DNA of 64,000 bases from Bacteroidota bacterium (GTDB lineage: Bacteria; Bacteroidota; Bacteroidia; Bacteroidales; Paludibacteraceae): the NCBI GenBank assembly GCA_017860295.1, contig JAFNAS010000012.1, positions 62,001 through 126,000 of the forward strand. Reading direction: 5' to 3'. Positions 25,501 to 34,543 of the stretch are shown here, piece by piece. Made by a program: the position numbers and the translations under genes. The number at the start of each line of letters is the position of its first letter. The stretch's first letter is position 1. The notes beneath the pieces were generated by a model. That model had not been told where the DNA came from. It did not search any database and saw only the letters and a program-made list of their open reading frames with translations.

Positions 25501-26581
25501 GTACGTATCGTTTGTAGTACGAAATAATCAGGGTGGTTAGCGGGAGAGCAATAATCATTCCAAGAATACCTAGTAGGGCTCCCCATATTGAGAGGGATAA
25601 AAGAATCAATGCTGGTTTGAGTCCTGTCATTTTTCCCATTATTTTGGGAATAAGAAACAGATCTTGCGTAATTTGCACAATGGCTACAACAATCGCCAAT
25701 TCGAGAAACAGCATCGGAAAACTCTGACCGGTTTCAGCCGAGCGTATCCACATAAGAAAGGTTACCGGAATAAATCCAAACCACTGCATATACGGCACCA
25801 TGTTGAGCAAGCCGATAAATAACCCCATGATAATGGCTAACGGTAATCCGATAATGGAAAAGCCAACGGCACACATAATGCCTACAAGACTGGCGACAAA
25901 TGCCTGTCCTCTGAAATAGCGATTCATGCCCTGCATCAAATCATCTACTAAGCCTTCACAAAAAGGACGATATTTGGTTGGAATAGCACTCCTCCATCCG
26001 TTTGTTATCTTTTCATAATCAAGAAGAATAAAAACGACATATAGTAAGATCACAAAACCGATAAATAAGCCTAATATAAATTGCAACGTTCCAGATAACA
26101 AGCTCATAAAATGAGGTTGTATTTTTCGCATAACTTCCTGAAATGATGAGCTATTCATTAGACTTTGGAGCTCTTTCAAAGACAAATGTTCGGTTATGTA
26201 ATTTTGCCACTCAATGGGTAAGAAAGAGAGCTGGAACTGATGAGTCCTGGGGTTGATCAGATATTGTGAAATTAACTGGCTTGCCCTTGATACTTCCGTC
26301 GATACCGGATCGATTAGTAGCAATACAATACCGGCTGCAACGGAGAGGAGGGTTGCAAATGATAGGAAAATGGCCAGAGCCCGATAATGCAATTTCAACT
26401 TAAGCTGAAAAAAATTGACCATCGGATTCATCATGTATGCAATCAACCAACCCAAAAGAAAGGGCAATAGAACACTGCTCAGGTAGTCGACTAAAAAATA
26501 GAGCGATAGGAAAATGATGAGGCCGATTATCAACCTGACAACGCGATCGAAAGTGAATGGACGGCTTACATGCACGGGCAT
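25451..26581 (-). CDS. AI-2E/PerM family permease
   Basis: The protein is about 376 residues from the ATG at 26581 (MPVHVSRPFTFDRVVRL), with about eight membrane segments: two pairs at the N terminus, a periplasmic insertion around SQYLINPRTHQFQL, and a C-terminal set with LAIIMGLFIGLLNMVPYMQWFGFIPVTFL, the signature of the AI-2E transporter (PerM) family. Members export or exchange small molecules or sodium/protons, and AI-2 transport is shown for only a few. The ORF-track start 38 codons upstream adds an unlikely cytoplasmic tail. It overlaps the PorT-like gene at its 3' end. Confidence 0.85.
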   Translation of the reverse strand: MPVHVSRPFTFDRVVRLIIGLIIFLSLYFLVDYLSSVLLPFLLGWLIAYMMNPMVNFFQLKLKLHYRALAIFLSFATLLSVAAGIVLLLIDPVSTEVSRASQLISQYLINPRTHQFQLSFLPIEWQNYITEHLSLKELQSLMNSSSFQEVMRKIQPHFMSLLSGTLQFILGLFIGFVILLYVVFILLDYEKITNGWRSAIPTKYRPFCEGLVDDLMQGMNRYFRGQAFVASLVGIMCAVGFSIIGLPLAIIMGLFIGLLNMVPYMQWFGFIPVTFLMWIRSAETGQSFPMLFLELAIVVAIVQITQDLFLIPKIMGKMTGLKPALILLSLSIWGALLGILGMIIALPLTTLIISYYKRYVLNADAEPESEEIPPTL

Positions 26582-26783
26582 AATTTGATGAATTTTTAAA
26601 GATGCAGAAAGTGAAATTTGTCGCAAGTTATAGCTTTTTGAGAAGCTTTCAAAACATTTTTGTAGAAAAGAAACGGAGCGGTGATGATAGGGCAAAGAGA
26701 TATGCCAGGATCTGGTGGTGTAATTAAGATCGGCAACACATATTTTTGCTAAAAAATAACATTACAAGGCAATGAAAAATGCG

Positions 26784-26791
26784 TATATTTG
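26784..26791 (+). promoter_or_regulatory. Bacteroidetes -7 element TATATTTG
   Basis: A perfect TAnnTTTG match about 55 bases upstream of the ATG at 26846. Confidence 0.55.
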
Positions 26792-26845
26792 CCAGGTTTT
26801 TTCCACTAAGGCATATTTATAAAAAGAGATTGTCAACATTATCAT

Positions 26846-27961
26846 ATGATAACTGTAAAAGAGGTGTCAACACGAAAGGAGTTAAAACAATTTATTATGT
26901 TTCCTTTCGAACTTTATAAAAATGATAAGAATTGGGTTCCGCCACTTATCATGAATGAGTGGAATACTTTTGATAGCAAAAAGAATCCGGCTTTTGACCA
27001 TTGTGAAGCGACTTATTTTTTAGCATATAATGAAAATAAGATTGTCGGACGTATTGCTGCAATCATCAATCATAAGGCCAATGTGCACTGGAATGAAAAA
27101 CGCACCCGTTTTGGGTGGATTGCTTTTATCGATGATATGGATGTTTCGAAAGCTTTGCTTGATGCGGCTGAAGCATGGGGCAAGGCAAAAGGAATGAAAG
27201 GAATTCATGGACCATTGGGTTTTTCCGAGCTGGATATGGAAGGTCTGATGGTGGAGGGATTCGACCATGAACCGAGTATTACGACGGCTTATAATTTCGA
27301 TTATTTTCCAAAACATTTGGAAGCGTACGGATATCGGAAGTCGATTGATTGGGTACAGTATAGATTCAATGCATCTCAGCCGATACCGGAAAAGGTTCAG
27401 CGTGTTAATCAGGAAATAGCAGATAAATACAAAGTGGAAGTATGTACCCCGGCCAGCAAAAAAGAGTTGTTGCGTTATGCTCCGGGAATTTTCAAAACCC
27501 TGAATGCCTCTTTTAAGAATCTGTATGGTTTTGTGGAATTATCTGAACGGCAAATAAATTTTTATATAAAAGCGTGTCTGAGTTTTGTTCGTCCCGAACT
27601 TATTTCTATTTTGCTCGATGAGAGTAATAATGTTATCGGGTTTGGACTGAGTTTTCCGTCGCTGTCACATGCTTTCAAAAAAGCAAAAGGTCGGTTCTTT
27701 CCGTTTGGATTTATCCATATTTTGAAAGCACTTAGGACTGATGAAACCGTGGATTTATACTTGATGGGTGTCCATCCTGCTTGGCAAGAAAAGGGATTAC
27801 ATGCGTTATATTTTACACGTATGAATGAGCAATTTATCAAACATAAAATGAAATATGCGATATCAACAGGTCAGCTTGAAACGAATGATAATGCGATGAT
27901 TGTCTGGGATCATTATGCAAAAGAGCCTTATTTTCGTACCCGTTGTTATATTAAAGACTGA
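26846..27961 (+). CDS. GNAT-like N-acetyltransferase family protein
   Basis: The 371-residue protein is a conserved Bacteroidetes type often annotated as an N-acetyltransferase. The N-terminal half has FLAYNENKIVGRIAAIINHKAN and WGKAKGMKGIHGPLGFSELDMEGLMVEGFD. The C-terminal half has a second acyltransferase-like fold with SILLDESNNVIGFGLSFPSL and YLMGVHPAWQEKGLHALYF, the last resembling the acetyl-CoA binding Q/RxxGxG/A region. No signal peptide is present. It has its own promoter. Substrate cannot be predicted and the assignment rests on fold-like motifs. Confidence 0.72.
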   Translation: MITVKEVSTRKELKQFIMFPFELYKNDKNWVPPLIMNEWNTFDSKKNPAFDHCEATYFLAYNENKIVGRIAAIINHKANVHWNEKRTRFGWIAFIDDMDVSKALLDAAEAWGKAKGMKGIHGPLGFSELDMEGLMVEGFDHEPSITTAYNFDYFPKHLEAYGYRKSIDWVQYRFNASQPIPEKVQRVNQEIADKYKVEVCTPASKKELLRYAPGIFKTLNASFKNLYGFVELSERQINFYIKACLSFVRPELISILLDESNNVIGFGLSFPSLSHAFKKAKGRFFPFGFIHILKALRTDETVDLYLMGVHPAWQEKGLHALYFTRMNEQFIKHKMKYAISTGQLETNDNAMIVWDHYAKEPYFRTRCYIKD

Positions 27962-28028
27962 TCGAAAGATGTGATGCTTTAATAATTTAATAATAGCCAA
28001 ACCTAATACAAATTTTGTCTGACTGTCA

Positions 28029-28925
28029 ATGAAACGCTATCTTCCGATATATCCTATTGAAATAATCACTTTTATTTGGATCATTTGTACCGGTCTTTTC
28101 ATTTTAGTATTCCCTTCGTCTGTGCGAGAGACAACGCAAGTTCATTTATTATTGATGAGGGGAATTATTTCGCTCGGTTTTGTGGCAATCATGTTGTTAC
28201 ATCGTGTAACCGAATGGCAGTTTCTGACTTATTTCAGACAATTGGCCCCCATTTTGCTGATTACATACTGGTATCCCGAAACATATTATTATAATCAGTT
28301 GTTTTTTAAGGATATAGATAAATTTTTGATTGCTTCCGATCAATGGATTTGTGGGTGTCAGCCGAGTATGTTGTTTTCCGAAGTGTGGGCTCCTGCTGCT
28401 TGGTTCAATGAGTTGATGAATTTTGCATACATGTCTTTTTATCTTGCACTCGCCTTGGTACATCTTTATTTTTTGAAGGTAGAGATCGAGAAAGCATTTT
28501 TTATATCATTCGTATTGTTGAGTTCGTTTTTGCTCTTTTATATGTTTTATATCTTCTTTCCTGCCGAGGGACCGCAATTTTATATTTGCAAACATCCAAT
28601 GGTTGCAATACCCAATTGTGGGCCGATGCGCGATTTGTTGATGTGGCTGCAGTCGGAAGGAGAACGCCCTACCGGTGCTATTCCTAGTTCGCATATAGGG
28701 CTGATGGTAACGTATATGATCTTATTTTGGAAACATGCCCGTAAACTTTTTTACTGGATTTTGCCATTTTCTATTTTGCTGGCACTTTCAACCGTATATA
28801 TTAAGGCGCATTATGTAGTTGATGTCATAACCGGAGCCGCGCTTGCATTTCCGTTTTATTTTTACAGTGTATGGCTTTGGAATAAACTCAGTAGTCGCTT
28901 ACAAGCCTCGCCTCGGACATTATGA
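28029..28925 (+). CDS. PAP2-superfamily membrane phosphatase/transferase
   Basis: The 298-residue protein has about six to eight membrane segments and the C-terminal PAP2 motifs PTGAIPSSHIGLMVTY (C2, with the catalytic His) and KAHYVVDVITG (C3, with His and Asp). The first motif, KxxxxxxRP, is not obvious; GERP just before C2 holds an Arg-Pro pair. Long N-terminal membrane extensions of this kind also occur in inositol-phosphorylceramide synthases, but lipid phosphatase is equally possible. Its stop overlaps the ATG of the ECF sigma gene (ATGA), so the two are translationally coupled. Confidence 0.82.
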   Translation: MKRYLPIYPIEIITFIWIICTGLFILVFPSSVRETTQVHLLLMRGIISLGFVAIMLLHRVTEWQFLTYFRQLAPILLITYWYPETYYYNQLFFKDIDKFLIASDQWICGCQPSMLFSEVWAPAAWFNELMNFAYMSFYLALALVHLYFLKVEIEKAFFISFVLLSSFLLFYMFYIFFPAEGPQFYICKHPMVAIPNCGPMRDLLMWLQSEGERPTGAIPSSHIGLMVTYMILFWKHARKLFYWILPFSILLALSTVYIKAHYVVDVITGAALAFPFYFYSVWLWNKLSSRLQASPRTL

Positions 28926-29473
28926 AAGAATTCAACGAAGCCGAAGTTTTAGCCAAGCTCAGTAATCCGAAGCATCGCAATACTGCTTTCGGACGTGTTG
29001 TTCAGGAGTATCAGCAGCCGATCTATTGGCATATTCGTAAAATGGTGTTGAACCATGAGGATGCTAATGATGTGATGCAGACTACTTTTATGAAAGCATG
29101 GAATGCAATCGATAGTTTTCGGGGAGAGTCTAAAATTTCGACATGGTTATTTCGTATAGCAGTAAATGAAACCATTACCTTTTTGAATAGTCAAAAGATG
29201 AGGAATAGCTATTCGACAGATGATTTGGATAGTTCGATGGCACAAAACTTGGAAGCCGATCCTTATTTTTCGGGAGATGAAGCCCAGCTTCGGTTTCAAA
29301 AAGCCATACTGACGTTGCCTGATAAACAACGACTGGTATTTAATATGAAATATTTTGATGAGCTTAAATACGAAGAAATGGAGCAAATTCTTGGTACGTC
29401 GGTAGGGGCTTTGAAAGCTTCATACCATCATGCTGTAAAAAAAATTGAGGCATACTTATTGAGCAATATTTAA
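28922..29473 (+). CDS. ECF-type RNA polymerase sigma factor
   Basis: The 183-residue protein has sigma region 2 (FGRVVQEYQQPIYWHIRKMVLNHEDANDVMQTTFMKAWNAIDSFRGESKISTWLFRIAVNET) and region 4 (TLPDKQRLVFNMKYFDELKYEEMEQILGTSVGALKASYHHAVKKIEAYL), and no region 1.1 or 3, so it belongs to the ECF group. It redirects RNA polymerase to a small regulon, often under an anti-sigma factor. It begins within the stop codon of the PAP2 gene and is followed by a single-pass membrane protein and a Spy-like periplasmic protein, which look like its regulators. Confidence 0.93.
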   Translation: MKEFNEAEVLAKLSNPKHRNTAFGRVVQEYQQPIYWHIRKMVLNHEDANDVMQTTFMKAWNAIDSFRGESKISTWLFRIAVNETITFLNSQKMRNSYSTDDLDSSMAQNLEADPYFSGDEAQLRFQKAILTLPDKQRLVFNMKYFDELKYEEMEQILGTSVGALKASYHHAVKKIEAYLLSNI

Positions 29474-29519
29474 ACTATTATGAAGACAGAGAGTCTAAAC
29501 TATAAAATAAAGAACGAAG

Positions 29520-29849
29520 ATGAATATGAATTCCAACTTTGACCAAGAGAATCCATTTACGGTGCCGGATGGATATTTTGAGGATTTTGCTGCAAAGATG
29601 GCTTCGATGACCCAGATGTCTATGCCGAGCATGCCTTGGTATAGAAAACCGAAATTATGGATTGCAATTGCAGCTGCTGTGTCGGGTGTAATCATTGGTA
29701 CCAGATTGTTGATGCCGACTGAAATTAGTACTCAGGTTGCGGCTATGCAGCCCACGGTGGAAGAATCGTATATTTTAAATCAGATTGATGAATCGAATTT
29801 GGTAAGCTATTCATATAATGCAGAAGAGGCTGCAACCTCGGCTGAATAA
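29520..29849 (+). CDS. Single-pass membrane protein, candidate anti-sigma factor
   Basis: The 109-residue product has a cytoplasmic N-terminal part of about 45 residues (ENPFTVPDGYFEDFAAKMASM), a membrane segment (LWIAIAAAVSGVIIGTRLL) and a short periplasmic tail. The N-terminal NPFTVPDGYFEDF motif is widespread in Bacteroidetes proteins that follow ECF sigma genes. No zinc-binding anti-sigma motif is present. Regulation of the neighbouring sigma factor is inferred from topology and position only. Confidence 0.7.
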   Translation: MNMNSNFDQENPFTVPDGYFEDFAAKMASMTQMSMPSMPWYRKPKLWIAIAAAVSGVIIGTRLLMPTEISTQVAAMQPTVEESYILNQIDESNLVSYSYNAEEAATSAE

Positions 29850-29862
29850 TAGACTCCTTGAT

Positions 29863-30309
29863 ATGAAAAGAACATTATTGGCAATAGTGGTAATCCTGAT
29901 GGTCGGTGCTGTATTTGCGCAGCATCCCGATTTTAATCAGCAGATTGAAGAATTGCATGCTAAGAAAACGGAGTTTATTAAACGTTCGGTGCGCATGACT
30001 TCGGAAGAGGAGAAAGCTTTTTTACCGATTTTCAACGAGTATGAACAGAAAAAATGGGGAATAAGCCAAAAAAAAGATGCATGGCGTAGCGCTAAAAAAG
30101 ATGATGCTACTGACTTTGCTCGGATCAATGACTTGCTGATTAATAGCGAACTGACAAGAGCCAAACTAGCAAAAATATATCATGAAAAGTTTAAAAGGAT
30201 ATTGCCTCCCGAAAAGCTTTTTAAGTATTATGTTGCTGAACGTCAGTTCAAAGAAAAAATGATTAACGAAATGGTGAAAAGAAGAGTCGATGCAATAAAG
30301 CGTAAATAG
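29863..30309 (+). CDS. Spy/CpxP-like periplasmic protein
   Basis: From the ATG at 29863 the protein is 148 residues with a signal peptide (MKRTLLAIVVILMVGAVFAQ). The mature part is highly charged and helical, with MTSEEEKAFLPIFNEYEQKKW and ILPPEKLFKYYVAERQFKEKMI. This pattern of an LTxxQ-like element followed by a basic tail resembles periplasmic CpxP/Spy proteins that sense or buffer envelope stress. The assignment is by resemblance, since the exact LTxxQ motif is absent. It ends the sigma cassette and is followed by a terminator. The ORF-track start at 29818 lies inside the previous gene. Confidence 0.65.
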   Translation: MKRTLLAIVVILMVGAVFAQHPDFNQQIEELHAKKTEFIKRSVRMTSEEEKAFLPIFNEYEQKKWGISQKKDAWRSAKKDDATDFARINDLLINSELTRAKLAKIYHEKFKRILPPEKLFKYYVAERQFKEKMINEMVKRRVDAIKRK

Positions 30310-30335
30310 AGAATTATTTTTGTGAAATATAAGAT

Positions 30336-30366
30336 AAGACCGTCCTTTGTGGCGGTCTTTTTTTAT
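30336..30366 (+). terminator. Terminator of the sigma cassette
   Basis: AAGACCG pairs with CGGTCTT around TCCTTTGTGG and is followed by a T-run. Confidence 0.88.
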
Positions 30367-30641
30367 TTGTATGTCTGCCTTTTTGTCAGAAATTCTAGAG
30401 AAACAATGAGTCTGCTGTCAAAATAACGTCGGCGTTGATGGTATTGCGGCAAGCTGAATAGTCGTGTGTTTTTGTAGTTGTTTGTTTTAAATGCTTTGTG
30501 GTGAATGTTTTGTCTTTGTTGTCGGTTTCGGATGAATAAAGCCTGATACCTCTTGGCATGGGGTTTGTTTTTAGGTTGGCGTTGCACCAACAGCCGAAAT
30601 GTGAAAAAATAAATTACAAAACATATATTTTACAGACAACT
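30367..30641. other. dnaK leader/upstream region
   Basis: No CIRCE element (TTAGCACTC-N9-GAGTGCTAA) is present, so dnaK does not appear to be under HrcA here. The only structure is a small inverted repeat GTTGG/CCAAC near 30575-30591. A near-consensus TGTCTTTG lies around 30513-30520. No protein-coding signal is seen. Confidence 0.5.
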
Positions 30642-32561
30642 ATGGGAAAAATTATTGGAATTGATTTAGGTACCACCAACTCATGTGTGGCCGTGATGGA
30701 AGGAAACGAACCTGTTGTAATCGCAAACAGCGAAGGAAAACGTACCACTCCGTCAATCGTTGCTTTCATCGAAGGTGGCGAACGCAAAGTGGGAGATCCT
30801 GCAAAACGTCAGGCAATCACCAATCCTAAAAAAACGATCTTCTCTATCAAGCGTTTTATGGGTGAAACATACGATCAGGTGCAGAAAGAGATCGCTCGTG
30901 TACCTTATCAGGTTGCAAAAGGAGAAAACAATACCCCTCGCGTAGATATCGACGGTCGTCTTTATACTCCGCAGGAAATCTCTGCCATGGTACTTCAGAA
31001 AATGAAAAAGACTGCTGAAGATTATCTTGGACAGGAAGTGACCGATGCGGTGATTACCGTTCCGGCTTATTTTAGCGAATCACAACGTCAGGCAACCAAA
31101 GAGGCCGGCGAAATTGCAGGTTTGAATGTGCGCCGTATTGTAAACGAACCTACAGCTGCATCGTTGGCTTACGGTTTGGACAAGACCCACAAGGATATGA
31201 AGATTGCCGTATTCGACTTGGGTGGCGGTACATTCGATATCTCTATCCTGGAGTTGGGCGACGGCGTATTTGAAGTGAAATCGACCAATGGAGATACTCA
31301 CTTAGGTGGAGATGACTTCGACCACGTGATTATCGACTGGTTGGCTCAGGAATTTATCAACGAGGAAGGTATTGATCTTCGTCAGGATCCGATGGCCTTG
31401 CAACGTTTGAAAGAAGCTGCAGAAAAGGCAAAGATCGAACTTTCAAGCTCAACTTCGACAGAGATCAATCTGCCGTACATAATGCCGGTGAATGGTATTC
31501 CTAAACACTTGGTAAAGACTCTTACACGTGCTAAATTCGAACAGTTGGCTGATGGTTTGATTCAGGCAACAGTAGAACCCTGCCGTAAAGCTCTGTCTGA
31601 TGCAGGTATGACCTCTTCTGATATTGATGAAGTGATTTTGGTGGGCGGTTCAACCCGTATTCCGGCTATTCAGGCCATTGTTGAAAAATTCTTTGGCAAA
31701 GCTCCTTCAAAAGGTGTAAATCCGGATGAAGTGGTGGCTGTGGGTGCTGCTATTCAAGGCGCTGTATTGACAGGGGATGTAAAAGATGTGTTATTGCTTG
31801 ATGTTACGCCTCTTTCATTGGGTATCGAAACTTACGGAGGGGTGATGACTAAGTTGATCGAATCGAATACAACCATACCAACCAAAAAATCGGAAGTGTT
31901 CAGTACTGCTGCTGATAATCAACCTTCGGTACAGATTAACGTATTGCAGGGAGAACGTCCGATGGCACGTGATAACAAGCAGATCGGTGTGTTCCACCTC
32001 GATGGTATCCCTTCTGCACCGCGTGGTGTTCCTCAGATTGAAGTCTCTTTCGATATCGATGCCAACGGTATTCTGAAGGTTTCGGCAAAAGATAAAGCTA
32101 CCGGTAAAGAACAGAGCATTCGTATCGAAGCTTCGAGCGGGTTGACTGATGCCGAAATTAAACGGATGAAAGATGAAGCGGCGGCCAATGCAGAAGCCGA
32201 TGCCAAAGAGAAAGAACGCATCGAAAAGATGAATCATGCGGATAGCTTAATCTTCAATACTGAAAAGCAGTTGAATGAACTGGGCGATAAATTGCCTGCT
32301 GACAAAAAAGCTCCGATCGAAGCTGCTCTTACCAACCTGAAAGAGGCTCACAAATCGCAGGATTTGGATGCTATTGATGCTGCAACTAAAGAACTTGAAA
32401 CAGTATTTCATGCTGCAAGTCAGGAGATGTATAATGCGCAGGCCGGTGCACAAGGCGCTCAGGGAGCACAACAGCAACAGTATCAACAACCGAACGAAGG
32501 CGCTTCATCTAATGATGGAAAAGATAACGTCACAGATGTTGACTACGAAGAAGTGAAATAA
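30642..32561 (+). CDS. dnaK: Molecular chaperone DnaK (Hsp70)
   Basis: DnaK binds exposed hydrophobic peptides in an ATP cycle driven by DnaJ and GrpE. From the ATG at 30642 the protein is 639 residues. The nucleotide domain has [30 protein letters not shown] and [11 protein letters not shown]. The linker [16 protein letters not shown] and the substrate-binding domain with QINVLQGER follow, then a helical lid and a Q-rich tail ending in DVDYEEVK. All hallmark segments are present. The ORF-track start at 30558 is 28 codons too long. No grpE or dnaJ gene is adjacent. Confidence 0.97.
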   Translation: MGKIIGIDLGTTNSCVAVMEGNEPVVIANSEGKRTTPSIVAFIEGGERKVGDPAKRQAITNPKKTIFSIKRFMGETYDQVQKEIARVPYQVAKGENNTPRVDIDGRLYTPQEISAMVLQKMKKTAEDYLGQEVTDAVITVPAYFSESQRQATKEAGEIAGLNVRRIVNEPTAASLAYGLDKTHKDMKIAVFDLGGGTFDISILELGDGVFEVKSTNGDTHLGGDDFDHVIIDWLAQEFINEEGIDLRQDPMALQRLKEAAEKAKIELSSSTSTEINLPYIMPVNGIPKHLVKTLTRAKFEQLADGLIQATVEPCRKALSDAGMTSSDIDEVILVGGSTRIPAIQAIVEKFFGKAPSKGVNPDEVVAVGAAIQGAVLTGDVKDVLLLDVTPLSLGIETYGGVMTKLIESNTTIPTKKSEVFSTAADNQPSVQINVLQGERPMARDNKQIGVFHLDGIPSAPRGVPQIEVSFDIDANGILKVSAKDKATGKEQSIRIEASSGLTDAEIKRMKDEAAANAEADAKEKERIEKMNHADSLIFNTEKQLNELGDKLPADKKAPIEAALTNLKEAHKSQDLDAIDAATKELETVFHAASQEMYNAQAGAQGAQGAQQQQYQQPNEGASSNDGKDNVTDVDYEEVK

Positions 32562-32564
32562 AAG

Positions 32565-32600
32565 ACCCCTCTAAATCTCCCCTGAAGGGGAGACTTAAAT
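32565..32600. repeat. Short palindromic intergenic element (CTCCCC...GGGGAG)
   Basis: ACCCCTCTAAATCTCCCC followed by TGAAGGGGAGA forms a compact hairpin (CTCCCC/GGGGAG) between the dnaK stop and its terminator. It resembles half of the longer element at 55330-55492, which has CTCCCCTTCA...TGAAGGGGAG. Confidence 0.5.
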
Positions 32601-32605
32601 AACAG

Positions 32606-32645
32606 CACCCCAATCTGATGATTTTCAGGTTGGGGTGTTTTTTAC
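32606..32645 (+). terminator. Terminator of dnaK
   Basis: CACCCCAATCTGA pairs with TCAGGTTGGGGTG (one mismatch) and is followed by a T-rich run. Confidence 0.88.
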
Positions 32646-32737
32646 GTTCCAACGACTCATTTATACGCTTCAAATTCTCATTATCGCGTGTGGGAAAAGT
32701 ATGGAACCAAAGAGGCAAAAAGGAGGATGGACTTTCT

Positions 32738-32943
32738 GATTTTATCCAGACAATGTTACTACGTTTACCCTGCAACCGGGTGCCAATATTATGGCGGTGG
32801 TAAAGGTGAAAATGAAACCAGCGGCATCGGCCGGCGAGTTGATTGAAAATATCAACCGTTGCGAAGCCGGACTCAGAAAAAGTAATCGCTCCATGCAATG
32901 GATTTTCTTCGAGCCCGACAACAAAGAGCGATACTTTGGATGC
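32738..32943 (+). pseudogene. Decayed C-terminal fragment of a cation diffusion facilitator-like transporter
   Basis: The frame from 32740 reads FYPDNVTTFTLQPGANIMAVVKV..., continues with a segment on ELIENINRCEAGLRK and then MQWIFFEPDNKE, after which the match stops and the reading becomes arbitrary. This matches the C-terminal cytoplasmic domain of CDF transporters, where such sequence is fused after six membrane segments. The preceding membrane part is absent and a TGA precedes the segment, so it is a remnant. It has no start signal of its own. The resemblance is from memory, not a search, and is therefore moderate. Confidence 0.45.
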
Positions 32944-33070
32944 CGTGGCTCTTGTGGAATAAGGGTGCTTTGCTATCGAAATTTTTTTTTGAAAAAAGCG
33001 GGTGGAAGTGAACCAAAACGAAACTTTTCCGCTTATATTTGCAGTGCTATAGAGTTTAAGATTAATACAA

Positions 33071-33113
33071 AAAGCCCTGCTCCGGTATTTCTCCACCGGG
33101 CAGGGCTCTTTTC
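33071..33113 (-). terminator. Terminator of the DUF6266 gene (bidirectional form)
   Basis: AGCCCTGC-TCCGG pairs with CCGG-GCAGGGCT around a short loop. The minus strand has a T-run from the A-run at 33069-33073, and the plus side ends CTCTTTTCT. Confidence 0.82.
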
Positions 33114-33147
33114 TACAAGGCACGCGGCCTGCGCTCACATACACTAA

Positions 33148-33771
33148 TTACAGCGCCAACTGACTAATGTATTGACTGGTCGATGTCTGACTACCATCGG
33201 GGGCGGTGAAGTAGATCCAGCAATGGACCGACGCACCTGCCCACACGGTGGGTACCGTCACTTCCGCTTTCCCGTCTTTCCGTAAAGCGATGCTCTCCTT
33301 CAGAACCGGAAGCTGCGAGGCTTCGTTAAAGAACAACACACTTACCGCATCCGACTCGCGGACAGGAGTTCCGGCTGTGGCATCCCAGTCGATCTCCACC
33401 TTCGAACTTCCCAACGATTTACACGAAACCGTCTCTGCTTTTTGCACGCTACCTGTTGCTACCGTCAATTGACTGTAATCGAGGGCAAAGTTGGGATAAC
33501 TACCTGTTACCGCATTGGCCAGCGCCAGCGATACTGCCTGGTTGATCCCTCTGCTGCTGCCAAACGTGATTTTGAACTGTTCGCTGAACACGCTCAAGTC
33601 ATGGTTGACCATAGCAAATTTGGCACGTTGTGCAACTTGCGCATCGGTCCGGGGATTCGATGGCGCTTTGAAAACTCTCAGGATGCATTGACCATCCTTG
33701 GTGGTAGCCGCTACCGCGGTACCGTGACGACCGGAAATGGTTCCGAAGGTCGTCGAATTAAATTTTGCCAT
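33148..33771 (-). CDS. DUF6266 family protein
   Basis: The protein is 207 residues from the ATG at 33771 (MAKFNSTTFGTISGRHGTAVAA). The N-terminal region with TDAQVAQRAKFAMVNHDLSVF and the two beta-rich halves fit DUF6266, an abundant, often multi-copy Bacteroidetes family of unknown function. No signal peptide or membrane segment is visible. The ORF-track start nine codons earlier is less likely. It stands alone and leads into the non-coding zone preceding the restriction operon, so it may mark the edge of an exchangeable region. Confidence 0.8.
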   Translation of the reverse strand: MAKFNSTTFGTISGRHGTAVAATTKDGQCILRVFKAPSNPRTDAQVAQRAKFAMVNHDLSVFSEQFKITFGSSRGINQAVSLALANAVTGSYPNFALDYSQLTVATGSVQKAETVSCKSLGSSKVEIDWDATAGTPVRESDAVSVLFFNEASQLPVLKESIALRKDGKAEVTVPTVWAGASVHCWIYFTAPDGSQTSTSQYISQLAL

Positions 33772-34162
33772 GGGCATAAAATTTAATTGGTGAAACAAAA
33801 CGATTAATTTCTATCATTTTGCTATTTGCAAACTCTACAGGCAATGATAGCAGCCTATAGGAGTTGGATAGGAGTTACACAGGAGGAAGAGCGGAGAAAC
33901 AGGCTCTATTCACTTGAAAAGAGATGAGCCTGAAAAGTAATAAAATGTCAACCTTGTCTTGTTCTCACTCCTGTCGTCTTCCGGCGGTGCACGTCCCGGG
34001 GGCGGTTTCCCTCTGAGGATTGCCGGAAGCAATCTGATTTTTCGGTTGGTAATGTTTCTAAAGCATTTCATTATAGTATTTGTTATTTATCGCTTATCTA
34101 TTTGTATTTATTTGTGTTGCAAATCTAATTAGGCACTTCTGAATACGAAAGGACAAAAACTG

Positions 34163-34185
34163 CACTTTGTTTGCAAAGTGTTTTT
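34163..34185 (+). terminator. Terminator-like hairpin CACTTTG/CAAAGTG + T5
   Basis: A 7-bp stem with a 4-base loop followed by TTTTT; no coding region precedes it. Confidence 0.55.
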
Positions 34186-34270
34186 GAGCAACTGTTGTTT
34201 GTGTATAATGTTTGTATATAGATAGTTATTGTTTGTTTGTTCATTGAATTCTGTGTTTTAATGCACTTTT

Positions 34271-34308
34271 ACAGCATTTTTACAGCATTTTTCCGGCATT
34301 TTTCCGGA
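34271..34308. repeat. 11-bp tandem repeat
   Basis: The units ACAGCATTTTT, ACAGCATTTTT and CCGGCATTTTT, then CCGGA, run head to tail. The period is exactly 11 bases, about one helical turn. Confidence 0.8.
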
Positions 34309-34403
34309 CAAAAACGGACAAAACGATACACATGGTTGCTCTGTTATTTGGGTTTGCTGTTTCATTATGTAAAATATTGAAATATAATGATATATATGTT
34401 TTG

Positions 34404-34436
34404 TGTCCTTTAAATCCGTCAAAGGACAAATTTTTT
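34404..34436 (+). terminator. Terminator-like hairpin TGTCCTTT/AAAGGACA + T6
   Basis: A perfect 8-bp stem with a 9-base loop followed by AATTTTTT. It contains the AAAGGACA word that recurs in this zone. Confidence 0.6.
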
Positions 34437-34527
34437 AGATGACCTTTTGGGCGATGGACACGAAAACGTCCAAGTTTTTTATTGGATGGACACGAACGAG
34501 ACTGCTTTTTTCAAAGGACACTAAGGG

Positions 34528-34543
34528 GACTAATTCGTTAGTC
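34528..34543. other. Hairpin GACTAA-TTCG-TTAGTC (UUCG tetraloop)
   Basis: A perfect 6-bp stem closed by TTCG, followed 14-20 bases later by a long T-run (TCTTTTTTTTTG). It could be part of a structured RNA. Confidence 0.5.

Noticed and set aside
30367-30641. CIRCE/HrcA operator upstream of dnaK
   Set aside because: TTAGCACTC-N9-GAGTGCTAA or a close variant is not present.
32530-33144. Minus-strand ORF of 204 codons
   Set aside because: It runs through the dnaK terminator and the palindromic element and shows no protein-like pattern.
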